Shown here: positions 1 to 8,962 of the stretch, piece by piece
Layout of the letters: every line of letters begins with the position of its first letter
Position numbering within the stretch: position 1 is the first letter of the stretch
Origin: Pythium myriotylum
Lineage: Eukaryota; Oomycota; Peronosporomycetes; Pythiales; Pythiaceae
Reading direction: 5' to 3'
Length of the DNA stretch: 64,000 nucleotides
Assembly: GCA_023091665.1 (NCBI GenBank)
Contig: JALJCQ010000015.1
Coordinates: 62,001 to 126,000 of the forward strand
Notes under the pieces: generated by a model
Told to the model about the DNA's origin: nothing
Database searches by the model: none
Seen by the model: only the letters and a program-made list of their open reading frames with translations
Made by a program: the position numbers and the translations under genes

Positions 1-622
1 TGTTCTGTTGTCGTTGAAGCTGGGTACTGGGTTAACTTGACCTTCATTTGGTGGTTTGCTGGTATGTTGATGCTGGGTGAGTTGAGTGTTGGTTGGGTTG
101 AAGCTGGGTTGGCTGAATGCCGGTTGGGTTGATGCTGGGTTGCTTGAATGCTGGTTGGGTTGAGGTTGGTGTCGGTGAGTGCTGGTTGGGTTGAGGTTGG
201 TGTCGGTGAGTGCTGGTTGGGTTGAGGTTGGTGTCGGTGAGTGTTGGTTACCCAACGGTCTCGTGAGTGAAGGTTGGTGGCTGGGTGCCGTGAGTGTTGG
301 TCACGGCGTGGGTTGATCAGCGGTGGGTTGATATTAGAGTCGACCGGGTGGCCGAGCTCTGGCGCGCGCTCTCCATGTGGTGAATGTCGGCTCTCCCGAT
401 GAAGCCGAAGGAAGCACGCATGGGATGCCGACTGGTCGGCGCGGTGGCGGCAGCGTCCCGATGCCAAGCTTCTTGCGCTTGGTCTTGGCTCTCGCAGCAC
501 CCTTGGTCATGGCGACTGGGTGTGGAGAGGGTCGGGGGTGATGGGCTGGCAGCTGGGCTGGGTGCTTGGACTGGACACTTCTGGACTTGGTCACTTGAAG
601 GGTAGCGAGCAAATTGCGAAGT
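1..622 (-). mobile_element. Short tRNA-targeted element, copy 1 (cut by window start)
   Basis: This is the right-hand part of the same short element seen whole at 9815-10608; base 1 corresponds to about 9985. It abuts the complete tRNA-Lys gene at 623 and ends ...GCGAAGT, two bases shorter at the junction than the other copies. It also differs from them internally, with three copies of one 31-bp minisatellite unit where they have two, one copy of another unit where they have two, and scattered substitutions. It therefore looks like a separate insertion or an older copy. No enzyme is encoded; the ORFs are low-complexity. Confidence 0.75.
60..250. repeat. Minisatellite, ~31-bp units, inside short element copy 1
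   Basis: GT-rich repeats built on TTGGGTTGAGGTTGGTGTCG and TTGGGTTGAAGCTGGGTTGG alternate with a ~31-bp period. The same block is at 10070-10235 and 11789-11954 with different unit numbers, so it varies in length between element copies. Confidence 0.8.
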
Positions 623-695
623 GCCCGTCTAGCTCAGTCGGTAGAGCGCACGACTCTTAATCGTGTGGTCGTGGGTTCGAGCCCCACGGTGGGTG
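623..695 (+). tRNA. tRNA-Lys (CTT), copy 1
   Basis: The 73-nt cloverleaf is complete: acceptor GCCCGTC with GGTGGGT (G-U pairs allowed), D stem GCTC/GAGC, anticodon stem CACGA/TCGTG around loop CTCTTAA (anticodon CTT, reads AAG), T stem GTGGG/CCCAC around TTCGAGC, and discriminator G. It closely matches the usual eukaryotic tRNA-Lys(CTT). Internal A box (TAGCTCAGTCGG) and B box (GGTTCGAGCCC) are present. A run of four T at 701-704 is a likely Pol III terminator. No intron. The gene starts at the right edge of the short element ending at 622. Confidence 0.97.
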
Positions 696-1531
696 TTTCC
701 TTTTCCTTTTGCCCCTCTTTTCTTCACCCGTCGACACCATCCAGCCGTCGCTCTCCTCTTCGCCTTGCTTGCTCTTCCGTCGCCTCGCCTCGAAAATCCA
801 TCCTTTCTCTCTCCTTCGACCTTCCTGCCCTGCCGTTCTCGTACATCCTACCGCGTACCTCTTCCTGCTTTGGCGCTGCTTCACACTCTTGTCAACGGAC
901 CTCACATCGGACAAAACGAGCACAGCGCACACCACACTACGCCGTAGCTCTCGACCACCTTCTCAGCCTCACAAAGTACAAGACGATGAGTGAGATCACG
1001 GCCGAGAGCAAGCTCGAGACCAAGAGCAAGCGCGAGCACAAGACCACGCCCGAGACCAAGACCAAGAGCAAGCCCGAGACCAAGGCCAAGACCAAAACCA
1101 AGACGGCTCCACTCCACGCCGCCACCTCGCGAGCGACGCCATCACTCCACACTGCGTGGTGCATCCGCCGACGCGATTGTCTCGATCGTCTCGATCGACC
1201 CCGGACCCGAACGACATTCGGACATTCGGGCATTCGGGCATTCGGACATTTGGTCAGGTGCGCTCGCGTGCGCACGTGACAGAGTGCGCGGGTGACTGTT
1301 GTTGTTGTTGTGAGGGTGCGAGAAGGAGATAGAAGTGAAGCAATGTTTGTGGGGTGTTTGTATTGTATTTGTGTGTGATGTTTGAAGGCGGGCGGCGGTA
1401 GCGTGGTGTTTGTGTGGTTGTTGGGGTGTGTTGTGTGGTGTGAGGGTGTGTGTGGGCGCGTTGTGGTGGTTGTGGCGTGTGTGTGTTTGTGCGTGGTATG
1501 TGTACTGAAATGTGATAGGTAGGTGGTGTAA
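623..1531 (+). repeat. 909-bp tRNA-Lys repeat unit
   Basis: The unit is the tRNA gene plus ~836 bp of spacer. The spacer holds a pyrimidine-rich stretch, a purine-rich GACCAAGAC-like low-complexity stretch near 1010-1105, short CATTCGGG repeats near 1213-1250, a (TTG)n tract near 1300 and a GT-rich end. Long ORFs run through the spacer and even through the tRNA in several frames at once, so none is convincing as a gene. The unit ends in GGTGTAA before the next tRNA start. Confidence 0.93.
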
Positions 1532-1547
1532 GCCCGTCTAGCTCAGT
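1532..1547 (+). repeat. tRNA-Lys 5' stub: target-site duplication of LINE copy 1
   Basis: The first 16 nt of tRNA-Lys, GCCCGTCTAGCTCAGT, stand alone and are followed by element sequence TTCAAGG instead of the rest of the tRNA. The matching copy is the start of the intact tRNA at 8890. The last T is ambiguous between target and element, and one further A (1531 and 8889) may belong, giving 15-17 bp. Confidence 0.9.
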
Positions 1548-1731
1548 TTCAAGGCGTCTGTATTAACTAAAATTAATGCGACTATGACTACTCTAATCTA
1601 CCTCGTCGATGAATATTATACACTTGACTAGTATGTGACGAGGCTGGGAGCTTCAATTGTTGAGTTGTTGGTTGACTTCCGTTGGTCTTGACTGGTCTAG
1701 GTACTTGTTTTAGCACATCGGTTGGATAACT

Positions 1732-1806
1732 GCGGTTAGCTCAAATGGTTATGAGCGTGGACCCCGATGTTGTCGGTCGCGCGGGTTCGATCCCCACCTC
1801 GGGGAG
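1732..1806 (+). other. tRNA-like sequence in the LINE 3' UTR (antisense to the element)
   Basis: On the plus strand there is a D-arm-like GCTC...GAGC with A-box TAGCTCAAATGG, and a T-arm-like GCGGG/CCCAC around TTCGATC with B-box GGTTCGATCCC. Spacing between boxes is tRNA-like. The acceptor ends do not pair and the anticodon arm is irregular, so it is a tRNA relic or mimic rather than a functional tRNA. It is retained in both LINE copies. Confidence 0.6.
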
Positions 1807-1938
1807 GTTTCTTGTGCTAGTGGTTTCGCTTGACTTCGGCCGCGAGGGTACGCTCTGATTCCAAAACGAGGTTGGTTTCGAGCCAGTATTGAAAGCAAGC
1901 ACCCGCACTGAAGAAGAAGAAACGGCAGGAAATCGCTT

Positions 1939-4900
1939 TTATGCCAAAAAGCGAACTGCAAACAACCCCATGTTGTTTTGCAGGAAGGCACCGAAAGAAG
2001 GCGTAGACTGGAGACTTGACAACACAACCTGAAGCGAAGCACGCTGCGCATCGTCGTACACACGTCGAAGACACGCACGCACATGAGCACCCACAGTCGT
2101 ATACACCACACGCAGTGCTGCAATTGTTGGCATCGGGGACCGCCCGTTGAACAGTCGCCCATTGCGTTCAGTCCACAACAGGTGAAGCACCACAGCACGG
2201 ATGACTTGCCACAGGTCTTGGATTTCTTCTGTGTGGTCCTTCCACACGGGAGCAACGCGGATGGCTTTACCGAAGACAATGTCGGTCCAGGAGGGTCGAG
2301 ATGTGAAGAACACCGACATATCACGGAAGATGTCGCGCCATATCACAGTCGGCAGCACACACTCGAAGAACAAATGACGCGCCGTCTCCACTGAGTTGCA
2401 GCCTGGTCGAACACAGTACACGATGCCGGGATTTGCCACCGTCATGAACGAGAAGCGTGAGCGAGTCGGTAACAAGCCGTACGCCAAGCGGAACTGGAGG
2501 TCTTCGTATATCGGGAGAAGCAACACACGAAGCCGCTTGCGTAGCTTGTTGAATCGGAGGACCACGTCTGTAGGCGCTCGAGGGTCGTGGAAGAACAGCG
2601 GATGCGTTCTCGTCGGCTCTGGAGCTTGCCACACCAGGCGGAGCAGTTGGGATCGTGGAATGCGCGGCACCCAGCACACACGGTCGTTGATCTTCACACC
2701 GACTCGCGGATGTTGGTGCTCAGGCGCCGTCGGTAGCACTCCATCGACTGGGACAGAGCACATTGTGCAGAGACGCCCGAAAACTTGCGTGGCTTCCTCG
2801 TGAAGCTTGAGCAGCCACGTGTACTGTCGATACGGGGTGATGGAGACTTGGGTGTAGTCGACATGTCGCTCAGCAAACTCGATCGCGCTCGGCCACTTGT
2901 CGCCTTCACCAGCGAAGTCACGAAGAGATCGCAACTGAAAGACACGGGCAACTTGCCGACGGAAGCTTCGTTGCGGCTCTGCAATCATGCTGAGAGAACG
3001 ATGCTGGGACGGCGTTGTGTCGGAACGGCTGGTTGGGAGGAACTGGAAGTTCTTGTCGCCATGGAACCAGATCGGTTGGTCGAGTGCAAACGCAAGACGG
3101 TCTTCTGGAGGGAGGTCGAGCCACGACACCGGCCACTTGATAGCGTACCAAGTCTTCCAGGCCGCACGCCACCACGAAGAGAGCTGGTCCCACTCGATCG
3201 AGCCTCGATGCCGCCACGGACTGACGTAGAGAAAGTCGAGTGGCCTCTGCGGGCCCCACCGCGGAAGACTGATCCGCAGCAGCTCGACTCCTGCTACCGT
3301 CCAGTTGCCGGTCGTCGATGCCGAAGCTGCCGTGAACTGAAGCAGGAGCTGCAGTGACTGTCGCTTGAGCACACCGTCGAGACTCGGTACCTGCAGACCC
3401 CCAGACTCGCGCGGCAGGTTGACAAATTCGTTCGAGATCAACTGGACATGCCGAGCGTCGCGTTCGTAGCGCCGACTCAAGACGAACCGGTGTAGCGCGG
3501 CTTGCCACTTCTTCACTCGTCCTGGCGGCACAACAACGTGAGCAGTGTAGTGCCACAGACGTGAGAGCACCATGGTCTGGGCGACGAGGAGCCTGCCTTG
3601 GAGCGTCCGTGCGCGCCGAAACCACTGCTTGAACCCGTCAAAGAAGCGTCGATCGAGGTCTTCAACAATCAATTCCGTTGTGCGTCGTTGACCGAACAGG
3701 AGACCGAGGAACTTGACCGTGGAGTCTTCATCGAGAACCTGCACACCTGGTATGCCCGGGCATCGCCGCGTTCGATGCAGCGACATCAGCACACACTTGT
3801 TCACGTTGAGCTTGGCGCCGGAGCCTTGACAGTATTCTTCGACCAACCCAAGTTGCGCCTCGACACCAGCGATAGAGCCCGACAGTAACGTCGAGTCGTC
3901 GGCGAAGAAAATACTCGCGACGGTGGCATCCGCTGTCAAGCAGATCCCATGTTCTTCGTGCTGGCGGAGCAGGTTACCGAGTGGCTCGATAACAAGCAAG
4001 AACAGCAGCGCCGACAGCGGATCACCTTGCTTGACTCCGCGCGTTGGGCAGAGCGGGTCTTGCACGAATCCGTTGATCATGAGATGCGCGTGTGGTCGAG
4101 TGTACAGGAGCTTCACCCACCCCGAGAACGCCCCGCCACATCCCATCCGATCGAGCACCTGAAACATGTAGTTCCAGTTGACGCGGTCGTACGCCTTCTC
4201 AAAGTCGAGGAACATGGCGTAGGCTTCCTCGTCGCGCGCGGTGACGAGGTCTTGCAGGTCACTCACGAAACGAACGTGGTGATGCAGAGAGCGACCACGC
4301 ACGAAAGCCTTCTGGTCTTGGTGCACAAGCTTGGTCAGGAACAACTGCAGTCGGAAAGCGAGAACCTTTGACAGTGCCTTCACGTCGACACCCATCAAAG
4401 CAATTGGGCGATAGTTGCCTGGGTCAGCTCGGGATCCCTTCTTGTGCAGCAGACTGATCGCAGACTGGCGCTGACACCGAAGGAGCTCTCCTCGCTGAAG
4501 CTGGTAGTTGAACACGATCTCGAGGCATTCACCGAAGACGTCAGGAGCCACTTGGTAGAACGAAGCTGGAAGCCCATCCATCCCGGGTGCAGACGATGCC
4601 CGCATCTTCTTGATTGCACTAGCAAGGTCCGCCGCTGTGATCGGAGCGTTGAGGATATTTTGCTCGTCTTCAGACAGTCGGCGGTCGATCGTGTCGAGCA
4701 TCCGGTCAATCTGGCTCTGCTCAGGCTCTTGGACGACAACACCACCGCGCTCAACATCGCCCATGATACCGCCCCAGTGCTGACCGAAGACAGCCGCGAT
4801 ATCCGCGGGGTTGCTGGAGGCAGAGCCATCTCGAAGCCGCACTTCCTCGATGCTGACTCTCCGCAAGGATCCGTCCAGCGGTCGAAAGAAGTACTTGGAT

Positions 4901-6105
4901 GACATCTCCGCGTGTTGAGCCTGGAAGTCGAAAGCCGAGTCCTGGTTGTAAAGCCGCGCCGAGTTGATGCTGTCTTGGTATGCCGTCAGTGCGGTCTGGA
5001 ACACCGTCTGCGCGCGATCGCTTCGCTCCGACCGGTATGCCGCAGCCGCGTGGGCAAGTGCCTGACGAGCTTCGGTGATGGCGGTCTCACCTTGACGCTT
5101 CAGCTTGCGCTGCAGAGCTTGAAGCTGACGACGCATGTCCTTCTTCCACTTGTGCCACACCTTGCCCGGGTTGGAGGAGCGCCGTAACGCAGCAAGCACA
5201 GTCGTCGCTTCGCCTTGGATAGCTTCAACGATATCGGGGAAGTCGAGCATCGCCGACTGGAAACGCCAGTACCCGTGGCCTTGAGGCTGGCTCATCGCGC
5301 GCAACACAACTTGATGTGCGAGATGGTCGCCGGCACCCTTGGGCTCAAAGTACGAGGAGTCACCGTATAGCGCGGTGCAGAAGTCCTCCGACATGAGGAT
5401 GTAGTCGAGACGGTTGTGTCGAGGCTGTGGACCAGTGTAGACGCGTTCGTCGGGATGGTGGATTCGCCAGGCATCCACGACACCGAGTTGGGCCAACCAC
5501 GCCACACACGCGTTACCGCCGGTCGTTCCTGTCGCCCTTGGATCCGACGCATCGACGAGGGGGTCAAGTGGCGTGTTGAGGTCACCGAGCACCAGGTGAG
5601 TCGCATTGTCTTCGAACACTTCGTACGGTAGCGCTTCGAAGAACCCCTTCTTCTCGAAGTTATCGACTGGCGCGTACACGTTGTGGATGTAGATCGGAGC
5701 ACCGTTCGCGACGACCCGGACGACCAAGTAGCGGCCTTGAATAGTCAACGAAGACTGCTCACAAGCAGACTGAAAGCCGGGAAAGTCGGAGCGGAGCACT
5801 GTCATGACGCCACCCGATCGTGCAGCAACGGCAACTGGACTGTGCGCGTTGGTGTCGCTGACGAAGAGGCGGTGTTGAAATCTGGTGTCATGGTGAAATT
5901 GGAGCGTTGCACGATGATGCGAGTCGCGCAGCTTGGTCTCTTGGACGCACGAGAGACTGTTCTTGATGAGCTGGTTCTCGATCAACAGGTGGCCGTTCTT
6001 CTTGATCCCGTTGGTGTTCACCGTCAAAAGACTGATGTTCTCCCACGAGACCTCGGCCGCGTCCGCCTCGACCGCTTTAGCAGTCGAGGCAGAGCGGTCC
6101 GGCAC
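1939..6105 (-). CDS. LINE ORF2: APE endonuclease and reverse transcriptase, copy 1
   Basis: The open frame covers 1388 codons. The N-terminal ~270 residues form an exonuclease-endonuclease-phosphatase domain: QETKLRD, NVYAPVD, LGDLNTPLDP, RLDYILMS and GDHLAHQ carry the expected catalytic residues. The reverse transcriptase follows, with APGMDGLPASFYQ, DFEKAYDRVNW near residue 636, GVKQGDPLSALLF and the catalytic FADD near 733. The C-terminus has a zf-RVT-like region with CVRPGC...HLFFEC near 1227-1247. It would nick the tRNA gene and prime reverse transcription there. The frame opens right after an in-frame TAG with GTG as its first codon, there is no AUG in the first part, and it overlaps the ORF1 end by 29 nt. 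Expression by reinitiation or +1 recoding is therefore likely. Confidence 0.95.
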   Translation of the reverse strand: MPDRSASTAKAVEADAAEVSWENISLLTVNTNGIKKNGHLLIENQLIKNSLSCVQETKLRDSHHRATLQFHHDTRFQHRLFVSDTNAHSPVAVAARSGGVMTVLRSDFPGFQSACEQSSLTIQGRYLVVRVVANGAPIYIHNVYAPVDNFEKKGFFEALPYEVFEDNATHLVLGDLNTPLDPLVDASDPRATGTTGGNACVAWLAQLGVVDAWRIHHPDERVYTGPQPRHNRLDYILMSEDFCTALYGDSSYFEPKGAGDHLAHQVVLRAMSQPQGHGYWRFQSAMLDFPDIVEAIQGEATTVLAALRRSSNPGKVWHKWKKDMRRQLQALQRKLKRQGETAITEARQALAHAAAAYRSERSDRAQTVFQTALTAYQDSINSARLYNQDSAFDFQAQHAEMSSKYFFRPLDGSLRRVSIEEVRLRDGSASSNPADIAAVFGQHWGGIMGDVERGGVVVQEPEQSQIDRMLDTIDRRLSEDEQNILNAPITAADLASAIKKMRASSAPGMDGLPASFYQVAPDVFGECLEIVFNYQLQRGELLRCQRQSAISLLHKKGSRADPGNYRPIALMGVDVKALSKVLAFRLQLFLTKLVHQDQKAFVRGRSLHHHVRFVSDLQDLVTARDEEAYAMFLDFEKAYDRVNWNYMFQVLDRMGCGGAFSGWVKLLYTRPHAHLMINGFVQDPLCPTRGVKQGDPLSALLFLLVIEPLGNLLRQHEEHGICLTADATVASIFFADDSTLLSGSIAGVEAQLGLVEEYCQGSGAKLNVNKCVLMSLHRTRRCPGIPGVQVLDEDSTVKFLGLLFGQRRTTELIVEDLDRRFFDGFKQWFRRARTLQGRLLVAQTMVLSRLWHYTAHVVVPPGRVKKWQAALHRFVLSRRYERDARHVQLISNEFVNLPRESGGLQVPSLDGVLKRQSLQLLLQFTAASASTTGNWTVAGVELLRISLPRWGPQRPLDFLYVSPWRHRGSIEWDQLSSWWRAAWKTWYAIKWPVSWLDLPPEDRLAFALDQPIWFHGDKNFQFLPTSRSDTTPSQHRSLSMIAEPQRSFRRQVARVFQLRSLRDFAGEGDKWPSAIEFAERHVDYTQVSITPYRQYTWLLKLHEEATQVFGRLCTMCSVPVDGVLPTAPEHQHPRVGVKINDRVCWVPRIPRSQLLRLVWQAPEPTRTHPLFFHDPRAPTDVVLRFNKLRKRLRVLLLPIYEDLQFRLAYGLLPTRSRFSFMTVANPGIVYCVRPGCNSVETARHLFFECVLPTVIWRDIFRDMSVFFTSRPSWTDIVFGKAIRVAPVWKDHTEEIQDLWQVIRAVVLHLLWTERNGRLFNGRSPMPTIAALRVVYTTVGAHVRACLRRVYDDAQRASLQVVLSSLQSTPSFGAFLQNNMGLFAVRFLA

Positions 6106-8794
6106 CTAGTGTTGCGACGCCGTTGACAGCCGTAAGCTGGAGAACCGCTTCGTCGTCGGAGAAGTACAAGCCGCACGTGCGAAGATATTCGAGGTCGTCG
6201 AGAAGCTCGCCTTGCCACTGGATCTTCTCCCACACGGCAAAGATCTGTGCGCCCAAGTCGGAGCGCAGCAGTGCCAACAACACGTTGGGGTGGAGCAAAC
6301 GACCGTTGAGTGCTGGAATCCACCCGACTGGAGCTCCGGTAAGGCGCTGGATCCACATGTCGCTCTGGAAGATCTGCGGCGCCGTGCACATGAGCATCAA
6401 CTCGAACAACGAGAGCGCGCACGTGGCTCGCAAGAGCGCCGACATCCGCTCATCACGATACCACCGTCCCGTCATCTTGAAGATGTCATTGCGATCCTTC
6501 GGCAGCTTCTCACCGTAGTGCGCAGCCCACTTGTGCGCGAAGGTCGTACACGAGTTTGGATCAGTCGCGCTCAACACACGATTGATCATGTGGAGCTGTG
6601 CGAGTTCCTTGACGTTGCCGCTGAGGTCACTCATCTCGCCGAGCAGCACAGAGTTGAACGCGAGCGGAGACTTCCCACCGGCAAGATGGCCGATCGTGTC
6701 CGGGTTGGCCGTGTTGCGGAGAGTCTTCCGAAGTGATTCCGCACGAACGTCCGCTGCAGCGATATGGTTCGACTGGAGCTGGAGGTCGGCGGTGGGCTCG
6801 GTCGTCTCGAGTTCGGCGAGGATCTCTTGGATTGACGTCGGTTCCTTCGTCTTCATGACCAGAGTGTGGTGCTTGGTCAAGAAGTGACTCGACTCCTTGC
6901 TGGTCTTGATCGTGTCGGGACCCTTGACCTTGCGAGGCACGACCTGGAACCGCGGCAGGCTCGACTCGTTGAGCGCCGCATTGCAGCAGTCGAGTTCGAA
7001 CTCGATGGAGTTCAACACTTCGAAGTAGTTGCTTGTCGCGATGCCTTGCACGGGCTTCGGTCGCGCCTTCTGTAACATGTCGGCAAAGTCGTCGGCGTAA
7101 CGCGAGCGCTTGCCCTTGGACTTGGTCGATTTGGTTCCGTTTTCCGGACGATCTGCGTTGGACGCGGACAGACCGAGCGGCGGTGGCGGCGGCGGCAGAG
7201 ACTTGGCTCCAGGCTGCGGACTACCCGGAGGCGTCAACAGCGATCCCGCGTGCGTACCGACCGAGATGACGCTTGCAGAGTCTTGCGACTTGGACTCCGC
7301 TTGCGAGACACCGTTCTTCACCGCGTCTGCGTACGAAGTCGGAGCAGCCGGCTCGGACGGTTGCACTGGTGCTGGCGGAGTAGGCTGGTTGATCTTGTCC
7401 AAGTCCAAAGCGTGTGGCGACACCTGACCGAAACCACGTCGCTGGGACGGGAACGCGGCGTCGCGCGCCAAAGCTGGGTACATGCGGTTGCCGAAGATGA
7501 CTTGGTCGCACGTGAAGCCTTGCACACACAGCGCTCGTGGGCACGTCGCACTTCGAAAGTAGACGCGCCACGTTGCTGTCGTCATTCCGGACGCGAGGTT
7601 GACGTCGCGGAACGTGTCGTAAATCGGCTCGCTGCCGATGTCGAAGAACGCGCGCAGAAGACCTTCGTTGTCGAAGTTGCTGTCGACGCTCGAGATGTCG
7701 ATGTAGAAGCGATCGGCGAGGACGTCGAAGTCTTGGAACATGTACTTGCCACCGAGGATCTTGACTTCCTGACGCGCGAGGCGTTCGCACGCAGCACGTG
7801 ACTTGACCTTGACGCGGATTTCTCCGCCACGACCCTTGGAGATCTGGCCGAGTTCTTGAAGCTTGATCTGCTCGGTGACCACGGGGCTCCCGTTGTCCTT
7901 GAGAAAAGACGCCATGATCTTGTTGATGCCGGTACGCTCGAACGCGCGACCAGTGTCGATGGTCATGACGTAACGAGCGCGCGGGAGCTCGTACGGGCGC
8001 GCTTGTTCAACTGACGTGAAGAGCGAGGCCCAGTCGCCACCGTTCTCGTACAGCGCGTCAATCGCTTCGATATCCGCAGCACACGGTCGAGGCAGCACCA
8101 CACGACTGGTCGCCGAGACGGGAGTTCTGTCACGGCGAATCTCGGTTGGACGGCGTAGAAGAGCACCAAGCGAAGGCGTCGCACCTGCCGCACTGGCAGG
8201 CGGTTGCTGAGCATCCGGAATCGGATCCGGGGTCGAATCAGTCGTAGTCGAGTCTTCAACAGTTGATTCGTCGGGGCTTGAGGCGAGACTGAGCTGGAGC
8301 GAGGTCGCCGCCATCATCAAGTCGTCGTCGTCATCGTCGCCACCGGAGACAGCAGTAGTCCCAGTGTTCGCGGGCGAGTCGGTCGAACTGGAAAGCGCAA
8401 CGGAGATCTCGACTCCAGACGCCACCGGAGCGGAGCCTGTCACGAGCACCGTCATACCGGCACCGACATCCACGATGCGGGCGGTAGAGGCGGGTCCGTC
8501 GGCGGTTGAAGGAGCGTCGGCGTCGTCGACCGCGGAGGTGGTGGTCGTGCCGGAGCTGACTGGGGCTTGCGCATTCACTGACTTCGAAGTCACGTGAGAT
8601 ACGGGCGCAGGCGTCGCAGAGTCGTCGGCAGTGTTACTGGCACCATCCAGACCAGATGGTGGCTCACAATGCGTGAGACTTCCCGAATCTTGTGCAGAGA
8701 CGGGACGGAGCAGCTGCGCGGGAGGGTTCTCACCCACAAAGTCGAGGTCGGAGGGGGATGGGCGAGCCGAGTCGATCTGGTTCGCTGGCTTCAT
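6077..8794 (-). CDS. LINE ORF1 protein, copy 1
   Basis: The protein has 905 aa from an ATG at 8794. The first ~200 residues are Ser/Thr/Ala/Asp-rich and probably disordered. A folded middle part (about 255-450, around RYVMTIDTGRAFERTG and GRGGEIRVKVKSRAACERLA) may bind RNA, but I cannot name the fold. A proline-rich linker (PPPPPPLGL) is followed by a basic stretch (KSKGKRSRYADDF) and a helical C-terminal domain. By position it is the ORF1 nucleic-acid-binding partner of ORF2. It ends GAGPLCLDC-stop, 29 nt inside ORF2. No CCHC knuckle is visible. Confidence 0.85.
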   Translation of the reverse strand: MKPANQIDSARPSPSDLDFVGENPPAQLLRPVSAQDSGSLTHCEPPSGLDGASNTADDSATPAPVSHVTSKSVNAQAPVSSGTTTTSAVDDADAPSTADGPASTARIVDVGAGMTVLVTGSAPVASGVEISVALSSSTDSPANTGTTAVSGGDDDDDDLMMAATSLQLSLASSPDESTVEDSTTTDSTPDPIPDAQQPPASAAGATPSLGALLRRPTEIRRDRTPVSATSRVVLPRPCAADIEAIDALYENGGDWASLFTSVEQARPYELPRARYVMTIDTGRAFERTGINKIMASFLKDNGSPVVTEQIKLQELGQISKGRGGEIRVKVKSRAACERLARQEVKILGGKYMFQDFDVLADRFYIDISSVDSNFDNEGLLRAFFDIGSEPIYDTFRDVNLASGMTTATWRVYFRSATCPRALCVQGFTCDQVIFGNRMYPALARDAAFPSQRRGFGQVSPHALDLDKINQPTPPAPVQPSEPAAPTSYADAVKNGVSQAESKSQDSASVISVGTHAGSLLTPPGSPQPGAKSLPPPPPPLGLSASNADRPENGTKSTKSKGKRSRYADDFADMLQKARPKPVQGIATSNYFEVLNSIEFELDCCNAALNESSLPRFQVVPRKVKGPDTIKTSKESSHFLTKHHTLVMKTKEPTSIQEILAELETTEPTADLQLQSNHIAAADVRAESLRKTLRNTANPDTIGHLAGGKSPLAFNSVLLGEMSDLSGNVKELAQLHMINRVLSATDPNSCTTFAHKWAAHYGEKLPKDRNDIFKMTGRWYRDERMSALLRATCALSLFELMLMCTAPQIFQSDMWIQRLTGAPVGWIPALNGRLLHPNVLLALLRSDLGAQIFAVWEKIQWQGELLDDLEYLRTCGLYFSDDEAVLQLTAVNGVATLGAGPLCLDC

Positions 8795-8889
8795 CTTCGT
8801 TCGACGGGAAGGCTGGGAGGCTGGTTGGCTGGTTACTTCGGCTGTTTGCTTGGATCGACTTGTGCTCGACGAGGCAAAACGAGAAGTGA

Positions 8890-8962
8890 GCCCGTCTAGC
8901 TCAGTCGGTAGAGCGCACGACTCTTAATCGTGTGGTCGTGGGTTCGAGCCCCACGGTGGGTG
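8890..8962 (+). tRNA. tRNA-Lys (CTT), copy 2
   Basis: Identical to copy 1. Its first 16 nt are the right-hand target-site duplication of LINE copy 1, so the gene is whole although the element inserted inside it. Confidence 0.97.

Larger units (their letters stand above)
1548..8889 (-). mobile_element. Site-specific non-LTR retrotransposon in tRNA-Lys, copy 1
   Basis: This full-length element of ~7.34 kb is read on the minus strand. It has a short 5' leader (8795-8889), ORF1 (8794-6077), ORF2 (6105-1939) and a ~390-nt 3' UTR that ends, on the minus strand, ...AATACAGACGCCTTGAA without a poly(A) tail. It is flanked by a duplication of the first ~16 nt of tRNA-Lys. Both ORFs are open, and the second copy at 16891 matches with no indel in either ORF, so the family was recently active. 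APE-type endonuclease, RT and a C-terminal zinc motif place it among APE-bearing LINEs. The exact clade (for example Tx1/L1-like) cannot be set by eye. Confidence 0.92.

Noticed and set aside
60..250. CRISPR-like repeat array
   Set aside because: Units are contiguous and GT-rich without unique spacers, and the genome is eukaryotic; this is a minisatellite.
614..1279. 221-codon plus-strand ORF across the tRNA-Lys gene and spacer (and its repeats in every unit)
   Set aside because: It reads through the tRNA, is Lys/Thr/Arg low-complexity further on, and competing ORFs exist in most other frames; the spacer's base bias explains them.
1732..1806. A second functional tRNA gene
   Set aside because: The acceptor stem does not pair and the anticodon arm is irregular; only A and B boxes are convincing, so it is listed as tRNA-like.
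1749..2324. 191-codon minus-strand ORF near the LINE 3' end
   Set aside because: It overlaps the C-terminal coding part of ORF2 in another frame and the tRNA-like sequence.
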